Assembly: GCF_033439725.1 (NCBI RefSeq)
Contig: NW_026944386.1
Coordinates: 1,798,001-1,862,000, forward strand
Source: Neurospora tetraspora
Lineage: Eukaryota; Ascomycota; Sordariomycetes; Sordariales; Sordariaceae
DNA: 64,000 nucleotides
Direction: 5' to 3'
Part shown: piece by piece, positions 43,505 through 53,100 of the stretch
Numbering within the stretch: the stretch's first letter is position 1
Layout of the letters: the number at the start of each line of letters is the position of its first letter
Position numbers and translations under genes: made by a program
The notes under the pieces: generated by a model
Told to the model about the DNA's origin: nothing
The model's input: the letters and a program-made list of their open reading frames with translations, nothing else
The model's database searches: none

Positions 43505-45298
43505 ATTCTCATGACGAACCGCGACGACCGAGCCACATGCGCGCTGTACACGACTGACGATTATCATGTCTAATACTCTGTCTCCGTGTCCTCTTGTTTA
43601 GTGCTCTCGATACTTCTTTGGAGTTTCGGTTTTGCCGTCTTGGTGGCACTTGCGGGTTGCCTAGGATTTGTTGACATTTTGAAGTTGGTTGCTCAGGAGT
43701 TAGAGGTATACAGGTGGTGTTGCTTCCATTTCTTTCCACTTGCCATACAGGTCTTGGAGTTGGGAGTATCGCTTCCGGTTGGTTGCACATTGGCGCGGCG
43801 TTTGTGTTGGTCATTGCATCATGCTCGGAGTTTGGAGGTTCTCTCTTCTTTCGCGAGGATACTAGACTTCTTTGATCGTTGTTGGTTGCTGTCATAGATC
43901 TTTGTCTTGGTTGTTGGCAACATCTTGCCGCTGGTTTTCCTGTGGTCCCTGACAACGTCAAGGCTGTGCATCTGGCGGATGGAGACAGGTTGGTACAAGG
44001 GAATCCATGACTTATTGGCCACAATAGCAGAAGGAACGTACATAACCCAAACAAGCCAGTTCACAGATCATAAATGCCGGCCATCGTGATGTCAATCGAC
44101 CAGTGTAAATCTCCCATGTCACGAGTTGAGGAAACCTTGGTGTTGGCGGGGTGCACCTTCCGACTTCTAGGCAGTGTACTGTGTACAGCCCCTGAAATTG
44201 ACCCACTTTTTTTTTGCTTGCGACAGACGCTCGATGGACACTCGGCGGTTATTCTGTCAGAACACGCACTGACTGCAAAAAAGCTTTGTTTCTGTAAAGA
44301 AAGAGGAGTAAACCTGCAATGAACGGTAATTTCGGGTACGGGAATTGTTTGTGCAGGCTGTAATGCTGGTTCAAATGCAGCGCACCTGTCGGGGCAGAAA
44401 CTTGCAGCTGGACATAAGCGGGGCCGATGCTTGGTCGCTATGGGCACGCTTAGATGTAACGGAATGAACACTGCCTGCCATAAAGCACGGCAGCAGGTTC
44501 CAAGGAAGTCACAAGTCACACAAGTCACACGCACTGCAAGTTCTGAGAGAGGGGTAGGTAGGTAGTAAGGGAAAAGCATCATTGATTTGATCCTCAACAC
44601 ATCACCTGTCGAGGTTCTATCAAAGCTATCCCATCCATTTGATCCATGAGTCCTGCAATACTGTGAAGGAAGATTGAACCATCTGTCCAGACCAGAAACC
44701 AGACCAGACCAGACCAGACCAAGACTAGACCATGAACTATTTCCATTCCATAAGCCAGCGAAATACCGACGGATGCTTGATACCAAACGCCCCCAAGACC
44801 ATACCAGACCAAGCAACAAATCCTTTGCGCCTGCTAATCCCCCTTCTTCCAACTCCATGCCAGGAAACAAAAGCCGAAAGTGAAAGAGGTGAAAGTGCTC
44901 CAGAGATGTCGAGTGTGTCGAAAGCCAAGTAGAGTGGTATTAACCCATTCCCGTGTCCATGTCAGCGAAAATGAAAGTCCGTTAGAAGTCCAAGCCACGA
45001 TCAATCCATTCGTCAATCCAGTTCATGTCCATGATATGTGCCGTGAGTCGAATGCAGATTCCGAGTGAAGAATGAGCGAGAAGATTTGCGTCCCGTCTGC
45101 CTATATGCCAATACCCATCAATGCCCATTAAGCTTCAGATCCATTGTCGTACAAGTTGAAGGTGACCCTAAACTTGTCGCAAACGGTTCCGATGATTGCT
45201 GGTGAGGTTGAGATAGACAGCAGCGAGTAGGTAGTTCATGCAAAAACCAACGAACCACCGCAGCCAAGACGGAGACGACTTGTTGACCTAAAAAGAGA
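43505..45298. other. Convergent intergenic region between the 42590 gene and the exon array
   Basis: Contains the inverted fourth copy of the 3' block (43655-43840) and a CCAGA/GACCA pentanucleotide run near 44690-44722. A 269-codon reverse frame (44061-44870) depends on that run and is not credible. Confidence 0.6.
43655..43840 (+). repeat. Conserved 3' block, copy 4 (inverted; downstream of the 42590 gene)
   Basis: The reverse complement contains GCGCCAATG, CCAACTCCAAGACC and GAAAGCAACACC-like words shared with the other three copies. It lies 150-330 bp past the 3'UTR intron. Confidence 0.6.
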
Positions 45299-45990
45299 TT
45301 AAATCTCATTAGGGTACATGTAGTCGTCGATGCTACCATGTCACACCAGCGTTAGCATCTCTCTCTTTCATCCCAACGTCATTCAGCAAAGGTAGGTATT
45401 CAGCAGTGGCGGGTAGTTACTCACCCATCATCATACTCCTCCTTAACCTTTCTCTCCTCGGTCTTCAGCTTCTTCTCCGGAGACTCCTTGATGTCATCCT
45501 CATCATCGGAGTTGATAACGAGCGGAGCAGTCTTAGCAGCGGCCTTTTTGCCGCGACCAGTTCCGGGAGTCTTCTTGACGCCACTGCCGGGGGCGGCACG
45601 CTTGCGGCCCTTGGTCGGGGTGGCGGTGTTAGCGCCGCTGTCGGAGCCGGCGGCGGCGGAAACGCCTTCTTTGCGCCGGAGCTTCTGAAGGTGCTGCCTG
45701 TGGGAGAGATGTTTGGTTAGCGGGTTGTTTGATGAGGAAGTAATTAAGTTGGACTGAAAAGTGAAGCAAAGAACGAACGAATGAAGCGATAGAAAAGCAG
45801 AGGCGAACGATAGGTGGTTAGTAGCAGCGTACTTCACGGCCTTGGGCGTGCAGGTGTATCCCAAAGCATGCATGCGAGCGGCAAGATTCCTGTACGTCTC
45901 CTGGCCGGGAACGATCTCTTCGACGACGCAGCCGATGAGGTGCTTGTCGGCGTTGTGGTTCCAGGTCATTCTGGTTTCGGAGTCCGCCAT
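45299..45990 (-). CDS. Array gene F: Myb-like domain protein with constant tail, three exons, 154 aa
   Basis: Exons 45990-45833, 45697-45425 and 45332-45299. Donor GTACGC and acceptor CTCCCACAG restore the domain (TWNHNADKHLIGCVVEEI ... TCTPKAVK/QHLQKLRRKE). The tail has basic AT-hook-like segments (TKGRKRAAPG, TGRGKKAAAK), a SUMO-interaction-type motif PLVINSDDEDD (111-121) and two sumoylation-consensus sites (LKTE, VKEE). Intron 2 (45424-45333; GTGAGT, branch GATGCTAAC, acceptor GGTAG) removes an in-frame TGA that lies inside the donor; the last exon adds IDDYMYPNEI. If intron 2 is retained the protein stops after YDDG (45421). A TATA-like box is at 46108-46114. Probable nuclear DNA-binding factor; exons 2-3 are the proposed constant region for A-E. 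Confidence 0.8.
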
Positions 45991-46107
45991 GATGGATGAG
46001 GCTGGAGAGCAGACTTGGTGGTGCTTGTTGTAGGTGATGGTGGGGATGAAGTTGGAAGGTGAGTTGCAAGAGGGAGAAGGAGGAAAGTGGTTCGAACCGG
46101 CAGGGAA

Positions 46108-46114
46108 ATTTATA
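46108..46114 (-). promoter_or_regulatory. TATA-like box of array exon F
   Basis: TATAAAT on the reverse strand, 118 bp before the ATG at 45990 and inside the spacer after exon E's donor. Confidence 0.55.
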
Positions 46115-46197
46115 GTGATCAAAAGAGGGGCCAAGGTGAGGATAAGGTGACCACCCACTCGAGCGAAAAACGGCAGAAAAAGCGGCAAGAAGCTTAC

Positions 46198-46379
46198 AAA
46201 ACTGCGGTCTGCGTGTAGTAGTAGCCCTTGTCCTGGACTCGCTTCAGAATCTTATCCCACTGTGACTTGCAAGGAAGCGCCTCAATCATGACGGCTTGGA
46301 GCAACGTCAGATGAGCGTCGTGGTCCCAGGTGGTGGGCCTGGAAGCCTTAGCCACGTAGAAGACGTCCTCCTCCTCCAT
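46198..46379 (-). CDS. Array variable exon E (Myb-like domain, 60 codons + 2 nt)
   Basis: Opens MEEEDVFYVAKASRPTTWDH and continues with the domain core (HLTLLQAVMIEALPCKSQW ... YYYTQTAV). Ends TT before GTAAGC at 46197. Without splicing the frame stops one codon on. No acceptor with branch site lies between it and exon F's promoter. Splicing to 45697 (500 nt intron) would give a 162-residue protein ending in the constant tail. Could instead be a truncated duplicate, but it has no internal stop and an intact donor. Confidence 0.65.
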
Positions 46380-46600
46380 TTTGAAGGGCTGAGAGTAGGT
46401 TGATTCTTTTGCAAAGCGCGAGCAGAAGGCGGGGCTCTGATGGTGCTAGCAGTGTGATGCTGCTGCGATGTTGTTGTTGGTGATGTGAAAGAGTGTGAGA
46501 GCGAGGAGGGAAGAAGGAGGGAGAGAGGAGGGATTTTGTACTCCATGGGAGAGCAAACGAAGCGGAAGGTGGAGGTCCTCTCGGGTTCATCTCAACGTAC

Positions 46601-46770
46601 AGAAGAGCGCCGTCAGTAAAGGTGTGCCCCTTGGGATGAAGAAGGTCGACGATCTCCTTCATGTCAGCCGCCGTGGGACGGAAATGCTCAAACATGGCGA
46701 GCATGATGTCCTCGTGAGTCTTTTGATCCCACCTGGTCAAGTTTCGCTGCGCATACCGCTGCGAAGACAT
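46601..46770 (-). CDS. Array variable exon D (Myb-like domain, 56 codons + 2 nt)
   Basis: ATG at 46770 in a strong context (CCACCATGT); MSSQRYAQRNLTRWDQKTHE then DIMLAMFEHFRP ... GHTFTDGAL. Ends CT before GTACGT at 46600. An upstream TTG-initiated extension of the frame is not used. Splicing to 45697 (903 nt intron) would give 158 residues. A TATA-like box is at 46899-46904. Confidence 0.65.
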
Positions 46771-46898
46771 GGTGGCTGAGTTGGAGATATTGGTTGTGTT
46801 GAGATTGGGATGATCGAGTTGTTGATCTGGCAAAGATGGACGGGGTAGGTTGCTGGGGAGAGAGAGGGAGCGGGGAGCGGGAGCAGAAGGGGAGAGAA

Positions 46899-46904
46899 CT
46901 TATA
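46899..46904 (-). promoter_or_regulatory. TATA-like box of array exon D
   Basis: TATAAG on the reverse strand, about 130 bp before the ATG at 46770. Confidence 0.45.
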
Positions 46905-47006
46905 GCACAAACAGACAGTGCCGGCTCGAGACCAGCTGTCGGTGGATCTGGAACCTCCGAGTTCGCAAAACGTGAAAGATGCCTGCCTGCTTCAATGACC
47001 ACATAC

Positions 47007-47146
47007 CTAATGGCGTTCCACCTCATATCGTGACCGCGCTTTCGCATGAACTCCTCGATCGAGGCCTGCATCTCCGGGGTAATCGGACCAGTCGCGTTCA
47101 TGTACGCCTGGAAGAGGTCGTCGCGGATCTCTTCCCACTTGGGCAT
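47007..47146 (-). CDS. Array variable exon C (Myb-like domain, 46 codons + 2 nt)
   Basis: Opens directly in the domain: MPKWEEIRDDLFQAYMNATG ... FMRKRGHDMRWNAI, ending AG before GTATGT at 47006. Splicing to 45697 (1309 nt intron) would give 148 residues. A TATAAAA box is at 47288-47294. Closest to exon B (both open M-P-[KR]-W and end RW[ND]A[IL]). Confidence 0.65.
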
Positions 47147-47287
47147 TTTGAATGCAAAGCGAGGTCGTCGAGGTGAAATAGGTCTTTGTGGAAAGGGTGC
47201 GCAAAGGGCGTGGAGGGTGCTGACGCTTGTCGTGTGTGGGGGAAGGGGAAGAGAACTCGGAGACAGCCAGACGGAACAAAGGAAGGG

Positions 47288-47294
47288 TTTTATA
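47288..47294 (-). promoter_or_regulatory. TATA box of array exon C
   Basis: TATAAAA on the reverse strand, about 145 bp before the ATG at 47146 and inside the spacer after exon B. Confidence 0.6.
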
Positions 47295-47382
47295 GTGTCG
47301 AGTCTGCAAATCACTTAGCGAGACAAGACGATCAAACTGTGTAAGGGAAGAGCACCAAATCGGTTCACCGCATGTATCTTAC

Positions 47383-47531
47383 CGGAGCGCGTCCCATCGG
47401 ACGTCCTCATGACCTTTGGACCGCATGGCCTCGACGAGGAAGTCCTGCGTTTCCTTGGTCATGCTGGGCTGCAAGGCCGTGTAGAGGGCGATCATCAGAT
47501 CGATATGGGTCTGCTCATCCCAACGAGGCAT
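47383..47531 (-). CDS. Array variable exon B (Myb-like domain, 49 codons + 2 nt)
   Basis: MPRWDEQTHIDLMIALYTAL ... FLVEAMRSKGHEDVRWDAL, ending CG before GTAAGA at 47382. Splicing to 45697 (1685 nt intron) would give 151 residues. A weak alternative acceptor (GCTAAG...TTTGCAG at 47304) could in principle join B in frame to the leader of C; it would put C's TATA box inside an exon, so I consider it unlikely. Confidence 0.63.
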
Positions 47532-47740
47532 TTTGCGATGATTTCTCGGAAGGAAGGGCTGAGTGGTGGGACAAAAAGTTGAAGCGTTTGTGGTTGTAGC
47601 GTAGATAGTGCAGAAGTTTTGTGGGAGTGACGAAAGTGGGAGAAAAGGACAGGCAGTGAGGAAGACGCGCTTCTGGTAAAAATACAAACAAACAAAACGT
47701 GCTGATCGTAGTCCAATAGAAACACACGAGTCCCACTTAC

Positions 47741-47922
47741 CGAATAGACTCCCAGGTGAAGCCCTCATGGCCACACGCCTTCATGACGGCCATGATGAGG
47801 TCTTTCTTCTGTGCGGGACTGCTTCCTGAAGCAATCAGGCCCTCGGCGAGAGCTGTGCAGAGAGCTGAGTGAGCGTCGTTGTTCCACTTGCCCTCCTTGG
47901 GGGTCTCGTCGAGGTTGGACAT
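47741..47922 (-). CDS. Array variable exon A (Myb-like domain, 60 codons + 2 nt)
   Basis: MSNLDETPKEGKWNNDAHSA then LCTALAEGLIASGSS ... ACGHEGFTWESI, ending CG before GTAAGT at 47740. The domain is one short insertion longer than B-F before helix 2. Splicing to 45697 (2043 nt intron) would give 162 residues. A TATA-like GTATAAAATG is at 48105-48114. It is the most upstream member of the array. Confidence 0.63.
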
Positions 47923-48104
47923 GGTGGCGAGTGTTGGTGAAGAGCGCGTATTGCGGTGCTTTTGGCTGGTTTTTTGAGTTCAACGTGAGCTGCGATGGGC
48001 TGACGACTAGAGGAAGGCAAGGGAATTGAAGTTGATATCGAGAGGGTGATGTATCGTGAAAGGTGTGGGGGGATGGGTGATGGGAGAGCTTGAGATTGTG
48101 GTCA

Positions 48105-48114
48105 CATTTTATAC
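48105..48114 (-). promoter_or_regulatory. TATA box of array exon A
   Basis: GTATAAAATG on the reverse strand, about 185 bp before the ATG at 47922. Confidence 0.55.
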
Positions 48115-48528
48115 GCGAAAGAGGGGAAGGTAACTTTCGACTCGACATGAACACTGTTATCACTTTTCACCACGCGTAACGAATAGGAAACGAAAGATAA
48201 CAAAAGAGGTTAGTTATACCGAAACAAACATTTCAGGCCCTGAACCTCACAGCAAAATTCGTGACCGTTGCCATGTAAGTATGATGCTCGTAGCCATACT
48301 GTAAGACAAGTCGGAGCGGCGAAATACCATCGTCGACGTCGAAAAACGTACTCGATACCTGCTCGATAACTAAAACACACACCAACTGCCACCTCCTAAC
48401 ACGTTCGGAGGGGGGACCGGGACCAGATACCTTGAAGCCGAAACACAGAATCCCATTAAACACAACCAGAAACGCCCATCGACCACCTACTCTTACCGCA
48501 TCCCTCCCCGCAATCAAAAGTCGGGACC

Positions 48529-49959
48529 TTAAGCCTCTTCGTAGCTGAAGCTTGAAGGAAATCTTAGCGCCGCAACGGCATAGGTAGGTGAGGCATTAGA
48601 CAGGAGGGGCAACGTAAAGATCAACTCACTCTGGCGCAAAGTGGGCGGTTGATGCTGGGTCGTTGTGAGCAGCCAAGGCATTCATCACCGCCGCGTCGTC
48701 CAGAGGGTCTTGTTCCATCTTGCGTCGCTTGTTGGGGTGCTGCTGCTCGTCGTCGCCGTCCTCGAGGCTAGGGTCCACGGCAACATCATCTCCATCGGCC
48801 GACTGTCCGCCAGACTGAGCCTGGACAGCCTGGTTGGCCGGCCCTTGACCGCCAACCTGGTTTCCGGCTCGTCCGTTTTGCTGGGCGCGAGCTTGTTGAG
48901 CCTGGGCTTGAGCGTGAGCCTGAGCTTGCGTGTGAGCTTGAAGCTGAGCCTGGGCATGCTGCTGCTGCGCGTAGGCCTGAGCTTGGGCTTGGGCTTGGGC
49001 TTGGGCATGAACCTGGGCCATAGCAGCAGGATGCATACCAGCGGGCGGAGCGGGCATGCCAGGAACAACGGGAACGGGGATCGCGGTGGTGCTCTGACCG
49101 GGAGCACCAGGAACAACCGGGGGAGGAATCGGGGTAACACTGGGACCGGTGGTTCCCGTCTCGGAGACCGAAGCCGTGCTGGCGGGGGACTGCCCCTGGG
49201 CCGTGTTTTGCTGCTTCTTAGGGCGACCACGTCCAGGTCCCGGCCTCCTCGTGATTGGGTTGAGAGTGGGATCTACCCTCCGGTTAGGGTCAGGGGAGGC
49301 GGTTGCAGGGCCAACTTCGCTCTTGTGCTGGGCGCGGCGAAGGCCTTGGAAGTGTTGTCTGCCGTGGGCATGTTAGCTCATGGATCTTGTTATGTATTGG
49401 GGGCAAAGGAAGCCGGCTGAGGCATGTCATGACGATGTTCAGGATTATTGGGTCTATCCGCGTTATCAACCCAACAACATGGGGAATCATGTTAAGGATG
49501 GTTAAGGGATAAACAATGGATAGTGTAGTAACAATGGCCTGTTGTCAAGAACTCGACATGTTTATGCAGTCTTGGTGCAAACAAACAGGCAAAGACAATC
49601 GATGACGATGTTGACACATTGAAGGAGGTACACAAGACAACAGAGAGAGAAGACAGCGACAATGCCAATAGTCAACATGGATACCGGATACAGAGAGTAA
49701 TAGTATGTAATTGATAACTTGGCACGCGAGTCAAGCTCCTTGTTGATTTGAGGCTGTTGTTATGGAGATAACACATGACACGAATAACACGACAACAGAG
49801 CACTTACCGGCATCCCTCGTTGGTAAAGCCATAGCCCATGGCCCGCATGGTGTTGCCGATGGTAATCCATTCCGAACCGCTGATGACTCCGATGTTCTTT
49901 ACATTAAGAATGGTAAAGAAGAGGTCCTTGTCGGCCCGGTCGTTCCAGTTCTTGTTCAT
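48529..49959 (-). CDS. Gene G: Myb-like domain protein with AT hook and Ala-Gln repeat, three exons, ~298 aa
   Basis: Exons 49959-49808, 49358-48630 and 48544-48529. Exon 1 encodes NKNWNDRADKDLFFTILNV ... GYGFTNEGC and ends in the same phase and place as A-F; the 449 nt intron ends in GAGCTAACATG...ACGGCAG, giving RQHFQGLRRAQHKS, the counterpart of QHLQKLRRKE. Then come an AT hook (PGRGRPKK), a Pro/Val/Thr linker, an Ala-Gln repeat (QAQAQAQAQAYAQQQHAQAQ, about 50 residues) and an acidic/basic end with NLS NKRRKME. As in F, the first stop (TGA at 48626) lies inside a GTGAGT donor; splicing to 48544 would end the protein DYEEA. If unspliced the protein is 294 residues. It is the only array relative with its own exon 2 besides F, so probably the ancestral neighbour. 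Confidence 0.78.
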
Positions 49960-52195
49960 GTTTGTTAAGAACGCGATGGTAGAGGCGCGGGCGAGGCGAT
50001 CGAGTGGTAACAACTGCAATGGGCTGGACGGGACAGCAGTTATGAATTGGTTGAGTGGAAGTCCACGAACGAGATAGGGTCGACGGCGAAATTGCTAAGG
50101 TCTGCTAAGGAAGGATGGGGTTTTCAGTGTGTCCCGCCCACGTTCCCAAACCAAATCAGCCACGGCTGCAACATTCAACCGAGCCCGGCGATCCAATCGC
50201 GTGATTGGCCAATGTCGTGCATATTTTGTGGGGAGGCAACAATGCTTTGATTTGTGATTGGTTGGAAAGGAAGTGAGTGCGGGGTCCGTGCATAACATCG
50301 GAGAGAACGACAGAGAGTTGTTGCCTCAGGCTCTCAAGGCACTTCTGCCTGGCGCTGTGGAACGGATAGTCGCACGCAAGACGGCAACACAGGCACGACA
50401 CGGAGAGACTCGGTGAGTGGATCGCCTGATCAAGTGACTTGGCGCCAGCATCGCGCGGAGGACCAGCCACAGTGCCGATTGCGACGCGCTGTTACCACGT
50501 AATTTTCCAGGACCTCCGACGTCCCGCGACCCAAGTTCCCAAACATTTCATCTCATTCTGGTTCCCGTCATCGCCCCCTTGATTGATGCCACCCTCTCAA
50601 ACCATGCACGCCTGCTATCTGTCCGTTTCCGGCGAGATGGGAGAAAATAGTTCATAACTGCAAACAACTTTGTCCAGGCAACAAACAGGACGGAAGAATA
50701 CCTAGCGATGAGTGACCTCTCCTAGGTCTTTGGTGTAAGTTCCGGTTTCTATCGAGTCCAGTTTCGGTATCTTTCCAATGGGGGGTACAGACACATCGGC
50801 AGGATTAACCAGCAGGCATCTGGCAGTTGCCTCTCACTCCTGCAGTGCCCACAACCATTTCAGCATTTCAGCTTTCGTCTTTCCCTTCCATTGATCCGCC
50901 CTTCTCCGTTCGAGTCTCTTCTTCCGCCCGGTTACAAGTTAACTATCTCACCAATCAAGAGACAACCATTTCTCTCCGTTTTGTCAACTCGGAGTCGAGT
51001 GACTCACATTATAGTCTCACTGTATTACTGCCTTTTACTCTTGCCGTCCCTGGATCTCATTCCCGACGTGCATGGCGTCCGTCCGCTGCAACCCCACCAC
51101 ACACCACCACTTTACACGACCTTGGATGGGGAATCGAGAAAACGAATAAAAATCGAAACGAGGCGACGCGGCGTCACCATGTCCCGCGTAAAGTGCTTTT
51201 TTGTTTTTGTCCCAGACACACTAAGGAGGATCCTTGTCTCCCGTTTTTACTTCTTTGAATGTCGTACTTGATTCGCAACCATGTCGCGTCTCCCTCCCGT
51301 CTCTGTCTCCCTCATTGTATTGCTTCTTTTCCATTTCGGGAAAGTTGAAAGCAAACAACGTTTCTTCTTTGGCAGGACAACGGACGGGAGGGTGTGTGGG
51401 CTAGTGCCTAGTGGATGGCGATGTCTTTCTTACCTTAGCTGAATACCAATACCGATGCCTCCAGGTGGCCTATGATGCTGGTGCCTCGTTCCATGTCAGG
51501 ATCTGCCCTTTTCTAACGCTGATTGCTACCCATTGAACCATCAATGCTGCCCTTTGCAAACAGGTTTTCATGCACCACGCACCCATTCCAGCCGGTTCCC
51601 CCGAAATCTTCTCCATCTCAATGGCCGTGAAGTGACTGGCTGTCTCTGCTCGCAGGGAGAGGGAGACTACATAGTAGGAGGAGGCCATCTGCCTCGGGTT
51701 GCTGCCGATACACGATACTAGTCCTTGCTATCGACGCCTTTTCTTTGGTAGTGCCTGGTACACGATACTCACGTTGCCTCTCCGACCAGCTACCACCCTC
51801 GCCCCGTATTGACTTGCCTACCGTTTTGGTGAAACAGACATAAACCTATCGTCTCTCCCCCTTCCCCTCCAACAGCCAGCCCTGTCTCCTAGTATCATCC
51901 TTCATCACTATCGCTCGAGTTACATTATCTTGACTCACGCCCCCACACCTCGACAACGCCCGCGCGCCGGCTACAGTGGGTAACTCTGACCGAAGCCAAG
52001 GCTGCCTTGCTGCTGAATGGTTGGACAGGTCTCAGCACTCCTAGCGGCCAATACATATTGTGGCTGCCCCCTCCTCGCTTTTCCCCCAGACTTTCCCTTT
52101 TCTCGCTGTTGGCTGGCTTTGAAACCACCTTCCAAAAACCAAGACAACATCCTCAGGCATCAGGAAGGGAAAGCCAGAGTCCGGTCATCGCCAAC
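49960..52195. other. Divergent intergenic region
   Basis: Shared upstream region of gene G and the 52196 gene, 2.2 kb. Open frames lack domains or consistent coding texture. The region around 51780-52195 is pyrimidine-rich, typical of a fungal leader before 52196. Confidence 0.5.
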
Positions 52196-53100
52196 ATGTC
52201 TGCCACCGAGAATGCCATGGCGAGGTTCCTTTTTGCTATCCTCCAGCAAAAATCTCTGAAGGATGTGAGTGACCATTTGTCCCATTTGTTATACGCACCA
52301 TCCTGCCGCCTGAAACTTGCTTTACTGACTTGAAATCGTCTCTACAGATCGACTGGAACGAGGTAGCCGCCAGCCCATTTCTCTCCCAAACGATTTCGAA
52401 CGGCCATGCCGCCCGCATGCGCTACTCGCGATTCCGAGCCTCCATGCTAGGCACCGAACCCCGACCGAGAAACCGTACGAATCCCGACAAGAACCGAGTT
52501 ACAAAGGCAAAGAATAAGGAGGAAAAGCCCAAGAAAAAGGCAGTCAAGGTCGAGAAAGAGAAGGAGGAAGGAAAAGTGTCCAGGAGCAAAGCCGCCCCCG
52601 CGATGCCATCTCCGCCTCTCAAGGACGAGAAAGATTTCATACCTCCCGAACCATCATCCATCGACAACCTTTATTCCACACCGACCTCCATGGCCACGCC
52701 CATGTCCGATATACAATCACGAATGCGCATGCGCCTCCTCACTCCCTGCAGCGACTCGGATGCTCTCACGACGTCACCTCACATCTATACCCCGGCAGCA
52801 GTCCCGGCATGTCCCACCGACATGCTTCTCGGTCATACAGGCGCTCCTTTCCATTTCACCGGCTCGTCCACCACCACCACCACCACCGGATCCTGGCAGC
52901 CCACTTTACCTACCTACGCTGGTTATGGAATGGGATATGAACTGGATGCATACGCCACGGCTTTCGCCGTTAGCGCCTCCCAGCAGAACGAACAGCATGC
53001 TGCTGAACAACTTCGAGTACACGCTGCCATGATGGAACATGAGAATCACACCGGCATGATCAAGCAGGAAGACTGGGATGCTCAGCAGTATCAATGCTGA
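52196..53100 (+). CDS. Myb/SANT-like domain protein with basic linker, two exons, 273 aa
   Basis: Exons 52196-52264 and 52348-53100, joined by GTGAGT and TCTCTACAG in phase 0. The domain begins at once (MSATENAMARFLFAILQQKS, KD/IDWNEVAAS ... AARMRYSRFRASML) and is the fungal Myb-like type seen at 30001, with the intron in helix 1/2. A lysine-rich segment (about 90-125, KNKEEKPKKKAVKVEKEKEE) can serve as nuclear signal. The rest is Ser/Thr/Pro-rich with MATPMSD-type sites, a poly-Thr stretch and a C-terminal IKQE sumoylation-type motif. The function is unknown; DNA binding is inferred. The ATG at 52196 has ACAATG-like context (CCAACATGT) after a long leader. Confidence 0.82.

Larger units (their letters stand above)
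45299..48120 (-). other. Array of six variable first exons (A-F) with one shared set of 3' exons
   Basis: Start codons at 47922, 47531, 47146, 46770, 46379 and 45990 are spaced by 391, 385, 376, 391 and 389 bp. Each opens a Myb-like domain of 46-60 codons and ends with two bases of a codon before a GT donor (GTAAGT, GTAAGA, GTATGT, GTACGT, GTAAGC, GTACGC). Only F has a branch site and acceptor downstream (CGCTAACC ... CTCCCACAG), leading to exon 2 at 45697. Joining any of A-F to exon 2 completes a codon and continues as QHLQKLRRKE, the third helix of the domain. Spacers of 207-236 bp hold promoters but no complete alternative exon 2. The shared-exon model is inferred; splice junctions need RNA data. 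Confidence 0.7.

Noticed and set aside
44061-44870. 269-codon reverse-strand open frame
   Set aside because: Its length depends on a GGTCT/CCAGA repeat, no domain is visible, and it overlaps nothing conserved.
46771-46833. N-terminal extension of array exon D
   Set aside because: It would start with TTG; the ATG at 46770 has a strong context and fits the other exons.
46688-47314. 208-codon reverse frame joining array exon C to flanking sequence
   Set aside because: It reads through C's TATA box, leader and donor; the extra sequence is promoter and spacer.
47300-47383. Direct splicing of array exon B into the leader of C (acceptor near 47304)
   Set aside because: In frame, but weak branch site and it would place C's TATA box in coding sequence. 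Kept only as an alternative to test.
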